Assembly: GCA_028023455.1 (NCBI GenBank)
Contig: JAQFVV010000013.1
Coordinates: 2,416,001-2,480,000, forward strand
Direction: 5' to 3'
Origin: Epiperipatus broadwayi
Taxonomy: Eukaryota > Onychophora > Udeonychophora > Euonychophora > Peripatidae
Length of the DNA: 64,000 bases
Of this stretch, positions 12,136-22,487 are shown one piece after another (position 1 is the stretch's first letter; every line of letters begins with the position of its first letter). The notes below the pieces were generated by a model. It was not told where the DNA came from and did no database searches. It was given only the letters and a program-made list of their open reading frames with translations. A program made the translations under genes and the position numbers.

Positions 12136-14172
12136 ATGAACAAAAAAATTCAGAAAGAATGGATAGAAAAGTTTGCTTTTAGTGATAATAATGGAAAGTT
12201 ATTATGTCTTATTTGCAAAATTACAGTTGCAAACTACAAAGTAAACATTTACATCAACATTATGAAGTAAATCACAACTCCACTTTTCAGATCGATATCC
12301 ACACAATTCAAAATTGTGATCAGAGAAATTTAAATCATTGCAATCAGGTCTTCATAAGCAACAAGGACTTTTGTCTTTTTTATTCATGAAGATGACAGAG
12401 TCAACAAAACTAGTTTTTTGGTAGCTCATGCCAAATGTCCGCACAAGGATAATTTATTAAAAGAAATTTGGAAGCGGTTAAAGTTTTGGATCCAGATAAT
12501 ACAAAACTTCATAAATTGATTGCACAAGTTCCTATATCATGCTGTACAACTGAGTGCCATATTAGTGAAATTAGTAAAAATATTGATAATAGTCTGATGT
12601 GTCATTTGAAAAATTCCTTAGCTCTCGATGAGTCTACAGACATTCAGAATGTTCTACAATGATCTATTTTTATCCACTGCATATCTGCAGATGTAAATGT
12701 GACAAAAGGAATGTTACATCTACTAGTTCTTGCCAAAACAACTTGCAGTATCGATTTCAAAAATATGCTTGATGAGATAATGAACAGTTTTGAATTGCCT
12801 CGTGATAAATTGCGACTGACAGTCTCTGCAATGATAGGGAAAAACCTAGGTTTTATTGGTCTTTTAAACAATATTCCTAAAATTCCATGTTTTATATCTC
12901 TTCACTGCATTATTCACCATGAGGATATCATAGCAAAGTGCTTAAAATACGAAAATTTGTGGAAGATTGTTTTGCAGATTGTGAATTTAATTAGAACAAA
13001 TACCAAAACACACTATCAATTTAAGAACATTTGTTTTAGAAGAGTTAAATGACAAAACAGATGAATTGCCCAGTAACCTCTCCTTATAGTCTATTATAAG
13101 ATGGCTGTCAACTTACAATGTTTTGAGCCATTTTGTGGGACTCCGAAATTCTATCATAACATTTTCTAAAAGAAAAAGAAAAAAAAAAAACACCCAGAAA
13201 ATGAATAGTGACAAACTTTCCATACAATAGTGGTTTAATTAAAAAATGAAACTTTGCTTTCTGACTTAATGTTCCTTACAGACATTATGTAACATTTGCA
13301 AACATTTAATTTGACTTTATAAGGAAAGAAAAAAATGATTAGTGATTTGCGACAACTGTATTTAGTTTTGAAGCTAAACTTCAGCTTTTTGTGTACGATC
13401 TTAAAACTAGAATATTTAATCATTTTCCATAATTAAAAGCAAATATAATTAATATAAAAAAAAAAAAATTAGGTGAATATAAAGAAAAAATTGAAAGGAT
13501 TGCAAGTAGATTTCATATGTAGGTTTGAAGATTTGAAAAGTTTTAAATCTACATTTGCATATTTTGTGAACTCATTTATTTGTGAAATTATTGAAGATGG
13601 ATTTCCAATTTCTGAAATAATATTTGTCGAAAAAGTGGCTGGTGAATTAGAGTTATTAAAGATGAAAAAAGATCAGACACGATCACCAATCTAGTTCTCT
13701 AATTGGATTTTGGAAACTCATGCCAAAATCAAAATATCCACACTTAAAGCAAGTTGCTTGACATCTAATTTCAATTTTTGGTACAACATAAAGTTTGTGC
13801 TAGTTGAAATATCGTTCACAGTTGATCGATCAAAATCTCACAGAATTGCTGCAGACAACTTCAACAAATTATACACTAAATTTCAAAGATTTGACCAAAG
13901 TCTTCATTAAATGTTATACTTTTTATTAATATGATAATATTAAATCGTGCTATTATATTTTACTTTTATTATTAAAATTTTGAAATAATTATTTTGTATT
14001 TTATTTTTTTTAAAATTATATTTTCTTATATACATTATACTGCAGTTAAAACTCATGTAGAAGTCATCATATTAATTTAAATAAAATTTGACTATATGTA
14101 TTTATTTTGGCTCTTTAAAATATATGAAAAACCAGCATGTGGCTCTCGTTGACTTCATGTGTGCCCACCCTT
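12136..14172 (+). pseudogene. hAT-superfamily transposase relic (ZBED5/GTF2IRD2-like)
   Basis: This is a decayed transposase of the hAT family that supplied ZBED5- and GTF2IRD2-like proteins. The pieces occur in the correct order. An N-terminal BED-finger start, MNKKIQKEWIEKF...LLCLICKITV, lies at 12136-12250. Next comes EAVKVLDPDNTKLHKLIAQV...SLALDESTDIQ at 12468-12662, whose ALDESTD carries the first catalytic Asp. DEIMNSFELPRDK...IGKNLGFIGLLNN...LHCIIHHED follows at 12699-13052. GLQVDFICRFEDLKSFKSTFAYFVNSFICEII is at 13473-13694, and FWKLMPKSKYPHLKQVA...ISIFGTT at about 13705-13790 opens the C-terminal dimerisation domain. Frameshifts, stops and an internal deletion after 13080 separate the pieces. 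The region ends with TGTGCCCACCCTTG at 14159-14172, whose reverse (CAAGGGTGGGCACA) resembles hAT ends. The left end was not located. Confidence 0.85.
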
Positions 14173-15405
14173 GGTATATAGCTTGGTATTATTTTTTTAA
14201 GTGAATCTTTTATTAAAGTTTTCATGTAAGCTCAATGCCTTTTGATGCAATAATGTTATCATTTACCATAGCATGCTTTCTATTCACAATGTCCAACCAC
14301 AGATTTTCAATCTTCATTAAATAATTAATCATATACTGTGAATTTAACATTAGCAGTTTGAGGAACATAAGGCATATATGCACACATTTCTTTTTTCATA
14401 CATTGTTAATTCACTCTAACTTTATTAAACTTATAACCTTTTTTTTTTTCAAAACCAAATCAATTATTTTCATTTTATCAAGTAAATGAATTCATTTAAG
14501 TATGAAAGAATTGATATGATCATTGATTTTGCATCTGTTTAAAATTAAATTTTAATTTCCTTAACAAAATAGGAATGAACTTAAGAAGTTTTTTTTTAAA
14601 AAAAATGCTGCTGCTAAACTGTATAAGAAAGTATATATGAATTTTACAATTTTCTAATTTTTTAAAATTATTATTTAAGGTTTTTTTATAAAACAATTAG
14701 CTATTAAATCTATGGATTTTAATAGTATAAATGTGATAGGGCTTCTGAATCTATTGAAATCAACCATATAATTATATTAACAAACATTAATATTGTCTCA
14801 AGAAAATATAAAGCAAACAAATAAAAGTTTTACATGAACTAATATAAAGTGTAACTTAATCAAAGGATTCAAGTTTATTAAAGTTTTCTTCACAAGTTTT
14901 TAGATCTGACTTCATTAAGCACTACTAACCAGCAGAATATCTTTGACCAGAAATCCTGACAATTATTACATTATTTAACATCTCTAAAACAGTATGATAA
15001 TTATCAATAAAATAACTGCAAGCATGTAATATTTTTCTATTAATATTTTAAAATTTTTTCTAAACTGCTAAAATTATTTAAAAAAGACTGAACTTACTAC
15101 TACTAAATTAAATAAATTTATTAGTACTTTTCTTTTTATAGCCAGACATCACGATAATAAAGAAATAAACAACTGAATAGAACAAAGATTGTAATGTAAG
15201 TTAGATAGTTTTAATCTTGCACAATTATATAATATATATGAATTTGTCTTAAGAGTTATAAGTTTATTGACCTATAGCCCCAGAGTGGACTAAATCAAAT
15301 ATTTTAATGAACCAATTAAAGTAATTAAACATAATTATTATCAACTTTATAAATATTTCTAACATTAAGTTAGCAGTAGAAATTCAAATTTACATTTATA
15401 ATTTT

Positions 15406-15514
15406 AATATTTAAATAAATGTTATGGACATTCATACAGAAACAGTAGCCTTCATAATTTAAATTATAAAGATTACCTATTATGTACGAATGTCCATAAC
15501 ATTTATTTAAATAT
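15406..15514. mobile_element. Palindromic MITE, 109 bp
   Basis: Two arms of about 31 bp (15406-15436 and 15484-15514) are nearly perfect reverse complements. Both contain AAATAAATGTTATGGACATT when read inward. The 47-bp centre is A/T-rich with no coding potential. The near-perfect arms suggest a more recent insertion than the surrounding relics. The transposon family is not identified. Confidence 0.7.
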
Positions 15515-16483
15515 TAGCATAGTCCAAAAAAAATTTGATTTTGAGTTATAATTTTAAAATGATAAGCAATAATATTTTAAACTATTACTTAATTACTATA
15601 AATCTTTGAAGCTAAGTCATTCCTACTCCATAAAATGTCTCTTTATATATAATAGTTAGAACCTAAATTTCGACTCCTTAACTTTATAGTGGAATCACCA
15701 TATTTATAAAGTGAAACTAATGTATAATGTCAAACAATATTACAAGTTATTTAAACTATCCAGTTAATCCAGTCTTGTAATAGTTAGTAAAATTCTAGAT
15801 CTAAATTTGTTCTCAAAGAGGAGTACAGTTCAATATATAATCATAATTATATATAGTTATCTTTGAAAACTCATATATTGTACAAAGCAAGAATAGTCAC
15901 AGTAATCATAACTTACATTTTATTCTATTTTAAAATCTACAAATGTCAAATATGTACAATTCCAATGTTGGTGTGGTTTATTGTCACTATGAAAAATGTC
16001 AAACTAGAAATTTCTATGATATATCAAAGTTACAGAGATGAGGGCAGTATACATAATAATCTATAACAGGCTATGATTATCAGAAATACAATTTCTCGAA
16101 AGCGCTAAGCCATTTTAATTGATTAACTACTATTAATTTATACAGCTTTAAGTGTGTTAGCACAATTTAATATTATTATAATAATCTATAAGAATATGTA
16201 GCTTATTAGCCATAGGATAAAAAATCTAAAGATCAAACTTTTATAATATCCATCTATATTTGGTAAAATAAAATTAGAGAAAAAGTGGTTACATTGGCTC
16301 AGAAATGAAGAAAATTAGTAATAATATTATCACTTTTAATTTGACATTGTACATATCAAAGTAAACTCTTTAAATTATCAATCTTTTTTTTTTAATCTAA
16401 TCTGCAAACTTCTCTTCAAATAGAAAAATCACTAACCTATTAGAAATGCAACTATTCACAATCTGTAACAACATATTAGCCAC

Positions 16484-16496
16484 ATGATAGATTGTT
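16484..16496. repeat. Left target-site duplication, 13 bp
   Basis: The 13 bp ATGATAGATTGTT is repeated exactly at 17179-17191. The pair brackets the ribozyme-bearing element and is best read as a target-site duplication from retrotransposition. Confidence 0.7.
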
Positions 16497-16604
16497 ATTA
16501 AACCACTAAACATCACATGATCACCATTTCTTATGCTTGCTCATAACTGCTATTAAAATAGGCAAAACTCTCCATTACAGTAATGCCACTCAATTCAAGC
16601 CAGA

Positions 16605-16644
16605 GACATTAAATGAAAGCCACAAGCTAGAAACTAGTCTGGGG
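16605..16644 (+). ncRNA. Degenerate hammerhead ribozyme-like core A1
   Basis: Here TTAAATGA stands where the second copy has CATTGATGA. It is followed by a 13-nt helix II segment (AAGCCACAAGCTA, AGC/GCT pairing), then GAAAC-TAGTC-TGGGG. The GAAAC box and the TAGTC cleavage-side sequence are intact, but the CUGAUGA box is destroyed, so this copy should be inactive. Confidence 0.45.
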
Positions 16645-17024
16645 ATATTGAATGAGTAGACACTAAATGGGGATTTTATGCATAATCCTTCTGGCATCCA
16701 TTGATTACTCTGGCTTACACTGAGGGGCACTACTGTATGGAGAGTTTTCCTGTTTTAATAACAGTTATGAGCAAGCATAAGAAATGGTGATCATGTGATG
16801 TTTAGTGGTTTAATACCAATCCTGCCTAATAGGATAGTGGTGGTTATGGTTATTAAAGAACCAAAGACACCAAAATGTATAGTTACTGAACTGAGTTCAG
16901 ACCTATATGATTATGTTTTCAACTTTAGACTCATAATTTTGTAGTTAAGTAGAGATAAAAGGTGGCTACTGGAAGATTGCATTAGATCCTAAGATCTAGG
17001 TGCAGTGCTCTCAGATCCAAGGCT

Positions 17025-17064
17025 CCTCATTGATGAAAGCCACAAACTAGAAACTACTCTGGGG
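17025..17064 (+). ncRNA. Hammerhead ribozyme-like core A2
   Basis: The order matches a type I hammerhead with a minimal stem III. CCTCA (17025-17029) can pair with TGGGG (17060-17064) as stem I. TTGATGA (17030-17036) is one base away from the CUGAUGA box. A 13-nt helix II segment follows, then GAAAC (17050-17054), a tiny stem III and TC at the expected cleavage site. Defects are C3 changed to U, a weak helix II with an A/A pair at its base, and TACTC where the sister copy has TAGTC. It is probably inactive today but is recognisable as a ribozyme descendant. Confidence 0.5.
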
Positions 17065-17178
17065 ATATTGAATAAGTAGGCACTAGATAGGGATTGTATG
17101 CACAAGCCTTTTGGCATACATTGATTGTTCTGGCTTGCACTGAGTGGCACTACTGTATGGAGAGTTTTGCCTGTTTTA

Positions 17179-17191
17179 ATGATAGATTGTT
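17179..17191. repeat. Right target-site duplication, 13 bp
   Basis: Exact second copy of ATGATAGATTGTT, marking the 3' end of the ribozyme-bearing element. Confidence 0.7.
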
Positions 17192-19369
17192 CTAAAATCC
17201 TCATATTTAATCGAATTGGGTCTTTAAAAACATAACTCTGGGGGGACCCTACTGGCTTTTTTTCTGCATCATAAATTACGATACAAATTTTAACCAACTC
17301 TTTTAAACGCTTCTAAATTTTGCAGATTTCATAAAAGTAAAAGCTTTTACAACTTCTTATTTCATTATTGCACATTCAATTTCAAACTTATCTTCTTTTT
17401 CAATTAATATAGATGAAAATGTGTTATTAATAATATTCAAATTGTATAATTCTTTCCCCCTTTTCAAGGCATTCTATATATATAATCATTATTTTTTTTT
17501 CCATTTCTAATAATTCTGTTTTATTATATAGAATTCTTTTTTTTAAAAAATATTCTCCCCTGACTCAATGTACTTTTACATTTTCTAAATATACTCATAA
17601 CTTTTCTTAATAAATTTTTTTTTTTAATTTTTCTTTTCTATTTCATTTTATCACCTCACTATAAATCTAAAGCTTTTTGCTCTCTTCTTTTAAATCATAA
17701 TATATTCCTAGAATAAATCCCCTCTATTATTTGCATATTCTTTTACTATTACTAATTATACAAATTAAAAAGCGTATGCAACACTTAAACGAGAAGCTAC
17801 GGCAAATGGCCTCGAAAGCGCTTAGCGCATAATAATTTTTGGAATCTGTATAGTTTCTCGTTCAAGTGTTCCACACACTTTTTAATTTGTATATTAAATT
17901 ATCAAGGGAGAAGTTTAAAATCTGTATTATATTACTAATTATATAAGTCTATTTTTTTTACTGAGTCTCAAATTTTTAACATCTTTCTTAAATTTATTAA
18001 TTGCCCATTTCTTTCTTGTTTCAGTCTTTTTTTTATATAAAATAATCATAATTTTATCCAACTAAGTTTGATCATAATTTATATGTAATCTTAGGCATAT
18101 ACATGAGCTATTTATAGAGTAAATTATTCTTATCATATGCAATTTTCCTTGTGTAAATTCTTATAGAAATCATTTTAACTCCATATGTTCATTATTACTA
18201 CTATATACAGTATGTGCCAGTGAAAAGATGACTGGTTCTTTATTCAAGCTACCTGTGGCACCATCTTTGAATTACTGCATGTGTTATATAGTGATATAGT
18301 TTAAACTAGTCATCACAAAAATTTTAAGAAGCTTGCATATCTGGATCATCAGTTATGACAGAGAATACAAAAATATATTTTAATCCACGATGGAAAAATG
18401 TGCTAACTGTGTATAGATAAAGCCATGAGGTCCAAGAACATTTTCAAGTGATGAGCAAGATTTTGTGATTTTTTGATTTGTGATATAAATATGTTATGTC
18501 TTAAAATGTTTGTAGTAAATAAATGAAGTTTATATATTAATGATCCACCCCCTATCTAGATCTCTTGGATATGTTTTTATTCTATAATTTATTTATTACT
18601 ATGATTTATTTATAAAACTTTTTTGTTCTAGAATCTAAAACTATATCTACCCATCCATTATGTCTACTTCAGATCTCAAAACACAAAAATATTAGATTTC
18701 CTTTAACTTTTTCCTATAACCCATTTGCCATATCTCCCAGTCTTATGATATCTAGCCTTCCTCTTTTTGTTTAAAATAAATACATTTATCATGTCAAGTT
18801 TCTTCAGAATTCTAATTGTCTAAGAAACTATTTTTATTAATTTCTTGAATTGATGGGCTCAATCTGGAAATATATATCTTTATTGGAATAGTTTTCCATC
18901 TGTCTTCTCACAAATTTTGAAGGCAACTCAAAAACTTAATTTGAATAATAATAATTTTCTAACTTAATAAATTTAACATTACAGATTCAATGTTATTTAA
19001 TTCAATTTATAAAAGGGATTTAACTAAATAAAAAAAAGATGCAATTGTTAACCATAAACATTAAGAAAAAAATATAATTTCCAACATGTAACAAATTACA
19101 CTTGATATAATAAAATATAAAAAAAGATGGCTAATTTCAATTTAAAATGAAAAAGATACAAATGTGGTTTACAACATATGTCTATCAAAACTTTTAGGTC
19201 ATGAAATTGTATCTGTAATTTATATTTGGAAGAATTAAAAACACACAAAACAATGATCTTCAAATAATACAAATATGTCCCAAAATTTGTGCACAATTAA
19301 AAACAAAAAATAAAATCTTTAAATAATATTAATAATTTAATATTATGCAATTTAATAGGAAATATCATT
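17192..19369. other. Intronic stretch with one palindromic element
   Basis: AT-rich intron with T-rich tracts. Only the inverted-repeat element at 17757-17895 stands out. The segment around 18200-18560 is slightly richer in GC and may be an old repeat of unknown type. Confidence 0.5.
17757..17895. mobile_element. Palindromic element with GAAAGCGCTTAGCGC core
   Basis: The outer arms (17757-17795 and 17855-17895) are imperfect reverse complements sharing TATACAAATTAAAAAG and ACACTTrAACGAGAA words. The 60-bp centre contains CTCGAAAGCGCTTAGCGCAT, which can itself form a GCGC-TTA-GCGC hairpin. Flanking A/T sequence hides any TA duplication. It is likely a small nonautonomous transposon, family unknown. 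Confidence 0.6.
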
Positions 19370-19620
19370 TCATCATTTTCAATCATTATCAAAATACCAC
19401 AGTATAATGGTTTCTTCATCTAATCTTTCTTACCCACATCACACCCAAAAAATTTCCTTATTTCATTTATCCATTTCATATGTGGTTTCTTTTTGGATCT
19501 TTCACAATCTCTTGTAATCCAATTTAAGACTTAAACTATTTATCTATTATCATATCTTCTAACAATATGTCTAGCCCAACTCCATTCCAGTCTTATAAGT
19601 CTTTCAAAGATACAGTTTAA
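19370..19620 (-). mobile_element. RTE-type LINE 3' end fragment (first copy)
   Basis: In reverse, broken frames read LEWSWARHIVRRYDNR, VLNWITRDCERSKKKPHMKWINEIRKF and a final W-(F)-DN-then-ATGATG-like tail. This matches the C-terminus of the RTE element at 39790-41445 (LKWSWAGHIARRDDNR ... WIPRDCKRPRKRPHVRWMDEVRK). It is a 5'-truncated, dead insertion, as is typical of target-primed reverse transcription. Confidence 0.75.
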
Positions 19621-20291
19621 TAAAACAATATAAATTGATTTGTAAATTTTATAGAATGCTGTATATGAGCACACCGTATGTCTTAGATATATATGCATAA
19701 TATGTAATTATATAATTTTTTTTTCTTTTAAAAAAAGTGATTTATACATTTAATAAATCCATGAAATATTTTAAATGGTGTAAAGAAATATATAAGATTA
19801 AAAACAGTAAAATTGTAACCCATGAAACAAGGGGAAAATATGTAAAATTAAAACCAGTGGAATTTTTACCCACATCACACCCAAAAAATTTCCTTATTTC
19901 ATTTATCCATTTCATATGTGGTTTCTTTTTGGATTTTTCACAATCTCTTGTAATCCAATTTAAGACTTAAACTGTTTATCTATTATCATATCTTCTAACA
20001 ATATGTCTAGCCCAACTCCACTCCAGTCCTTTAAATCATTCAAAGATACAGTTTAATAAAATAATGTAAATTAATTTGTAAATTTTATAGAAAGCACACC
20101 GTATGTCTTAGATATATATGCATAATACATGTTTATAGAATTTTTTTTTCTTTTAAAAAAAGTGATTTATACATTTAATAAATCCATGAAATATTTTATA
20201 TGGTGTAAAGAAATATGTAAGATTAAAAAGCGAAATTGTAACCCATGAAACAAGAGGGAAATATGTAAAATTAAAACAAGTGGAATTGTAA
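19433..20291. repeat. Tandem duplication, two units of about 430 bp
   Basis: Positions 19433-19868 and 19869-20291 are the same sequence side by side, offset by 436 bp. The shared content begins with CCCACATCACACCCAAAAAA, passes through the LINE 3' fragment, a TCTTAGATATATATGCATAA stretch and a T-run/A-run, and ends near AAAACmAGTGGAATT. Only scattered substitutions and small gaps separate the two units, so the duplication is fairly young. It copied the LINE fragment after that had already decayed. The frame at 19737-19970 crosses the junction by chance. Confidence 0.85.
19869..20050 (-). mobile_element. RTE-type LINE 3' end fragment (duplicated copy)
   Basis: Second copy of the 19.4-kb LINE fragment, arising from the tandem duplication rather than an independent insertion. 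It begins abruptly at the duplication junction and so lacks the LINE tail present in the first copy. Confidence 0.75.
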
Positions 20292-22487
20292 TCCACAAAA
20301 TGAAGGGGAAGTTAAAATAGTTAATTTACGTTTTTATATACATGCAGATTAAATACCAGGGAGTTTTTTTTTTTTTTTAAAAAAAAAAGATGTATTGTAT
20401 TTTATGACCTTTCAGAAAAGACTTAATGAAATAATTTGCCTTTTTCTTGTGGTAAATTTGATGGTGAATCAAGATATTTTATTGAAAATTAGTTAGAACT
20501 AAAATCAGAGAAGCTAGAGAATGGATTTTGAAGGTCAGTAATGACCCCTCCTCTCTTCCCAATCATTGTAAATAAAGCTATTTAAAATTGAAAAACAACT
20601 AACTGAATTAAAATAAATAAATACATGTTTTGTATAATTAAATCTGGTATTTGATTTTGAGATGAAGATGTTTTGTAAAATGTTCCAATATAAATTAATA
20701 CAAAGTTATTTAGTTTGTTCAGTGTGATAAACAAGATAACAAAAATAAATATTATTAAAGATGGTGTCCTTCCTAACTGAGACAAAAATATAAATAACAC
20801 TGAAAATGCTAGTTTTTGAAAGTCTTGAATCAGAAAAGAGAGCAATGCAAGACTGATTCTAGGAAAAGAAAAGAAACTGCTGATACAGAAGTAGAATGGT
20901 GTTACCAGCAAGAAAGCAGAAAAGGCGAAGGACTATAACCAGCCAAAAATAAGTTTGATGCAGTTGTTATTGTAACTTTACCTCTAATAGAAATTTAAAA
21001 CTGCTAGTTAAAATACTCTCTTACAGAGTTGTAGAATAGCTTTACATGCAAACTGTTCAAAAGTACATCTAATTTAACAATCATTATATTTGCTACCATA
21101 AGAGTATTTGCCATGTAAGACTAAAAAACTGGAAACATATGTCAAAGACCTGGAACCATATCAGCTTTTTCCAGATATGAACCCTGATCATGTATAACAA
21201 TAAGAAAACCATGCTTTATAAAATAAGACCTACCATGCACTGCTTATAAGGAGATTCATTCCCTTTGTCTAAAATCATTTATGCCCAAGGAGGTTAATTA
21301 AAATGAAAACTATATTTATAAAGATAATTATTGATGATGTACATGAAATATAGAATGTAAACTGGATATCAACAACAACAAAAAAAAAAACGTAATAAAA
21401 ACATTTTATTATATGGATAAGAAATTTTCTTTTATATTTGAATATTATAAAATTTAGAATTAATGTAAGTATTTCCAAATATTAAATCACCCCACATGAC
21501 TAAGAAATTCAGCACTATTCTGTGAAATAAATATATAAATATATTAGAGTTCGTATTTTAAAATAACCAACCCCAAACCTATAAGTATTTCTATATACAG
21601 TATTCATAATTACGTTTAATGTTTATTATTTCAATATTTTGTATTTTATGTAGTTGTGAATATATTAGCAACAATTTTATTTTATTTATTTTATAATGAT
21701 TGTAAATAAATTATTATGATATTTTGTTATCAAATTTAGTTATTTTGCTATTTGAACTTATTCCAAACATATACTATTAATTTACTACTAAAGTTGAGTC
21801 AAATCATGCAATCTCCTGATGAATATATAAAAGTAGCAAACATATATTAAAATGATGATGATCAAAAATAGTAATTCATTTGGAAGTAAAGTCTTTCTTT
21901 CTAAGAAATGTGACCCTAAGGTTAATTTAAATTGGATCTAAAGAGAGAGATAAAAAAAAAAGCTTTTGGAGTAATTACAATGAATTTAACCAAAGTATAA
22001 TCATTTTAGATCAACATTACCACAGTGATTGTTGTATTTAATGTAATTGATTACATTATGATGTTGCAAGTATTATGTATAGATATTATCATTACAATAT
22101 ATATTCATATATGCTATTTTAAAGCTTTTACCACAATTTAAAAATAATCAAACTTTGATAGTTATGTATCTAAAAACAAGAGGTAATATTAAAACAAATC
22201 AATTCTTAATTATTATATACATATATTTTAATCAAATTAATAGTTTAACGATAGGCTTATATAATAAAAGGAATCGTTTGCAGCCATGATTTAATTATTC
22301 GCTGATTCAGTTTACTACAATTGAAAAAATGTAGAAAAAAACATTAATTAAAAAAAAATTTACTATATTGTCACTTAGATAATACATATTTTGGTCTTTA
22401 TCATCATCAATTTTCATCACACCTATGTAAAGTGTTTGCAAATATAGATATAATGTTAATAACGTTGTACAGGCACTTGCATATATA
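20292..22487. other. Intronic stretch without recognisable gene
   Basis: AT-rich intron. It has a T-run/A-run junction at 20364-20388. The 109-residue minus-strand frame at 20582-20911 is rich in Phe/Leu/Ile and has no recognisable domain. I regard it as a chance frame in low-complexity sequence. Confidence 0.55.

Larger units (their letters stand above)
14173..16496. other. Intronic stretch with one small palindromic element
   Basis: AT-rich intron with no gene-like reading frame. A single inverted-repeat element at 15406-15514 is listed separately. A GAAAGCGCTAAGCC word at 16098-16111 recurs in other repeats of the window (see findings). Confidence 0.55.
16497..17178 (+). mobile_element. 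Nonautonomous retroelement with paired hammerhead-like cores (retrozyme/Penelope-like)
   Basis: This 682-bp element has no protein-coding capacity and is flanked by a 13-bp exact direct repeat. Its 5' part (16497-16607) is an inverted copy of 16708-16815, which contains TTATGAGCAAGCATAAGAAA and ATCATGTGATGTTTAGTGG. A hammerhead-like core at 16605-16644 and a second one at 17025-17064 stand in direct orientation 420 bp apart. Each is followed by the same roughly 130-bp module (ATATTGAATrAGTAG ... TGGCATmCATTGATT ... GGCACTACTGTATGGAGAGT). So the element is a dimer-like 1.3-unit tandem with an inverted head. A tandem of ribozyme monomers is known for retrozymes, and an inverted 5' partial copy is known for Penelope-like elements. 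The assignment to that group is an inference. It is antisense to the muscleblind transcript. The frame at 16989-17297 (minus) is a shadow. Confidence 0.65.

Noticed and set aside
16989-17297. 102-codon minus-strand ORF
   Set aside because: It overlaps the non-coding ribozyme-bearing element and its 3' flank. There is no domain, and the plus-strand structure explains the sequence.
20582-20911. 109-codon minus-strand ORF with hydrophobic translation
   Set aside because: Phe/Leu/Ile-rich translation is expected from T-rich sequence. No topology or family motif was recognised and there is no exon context.
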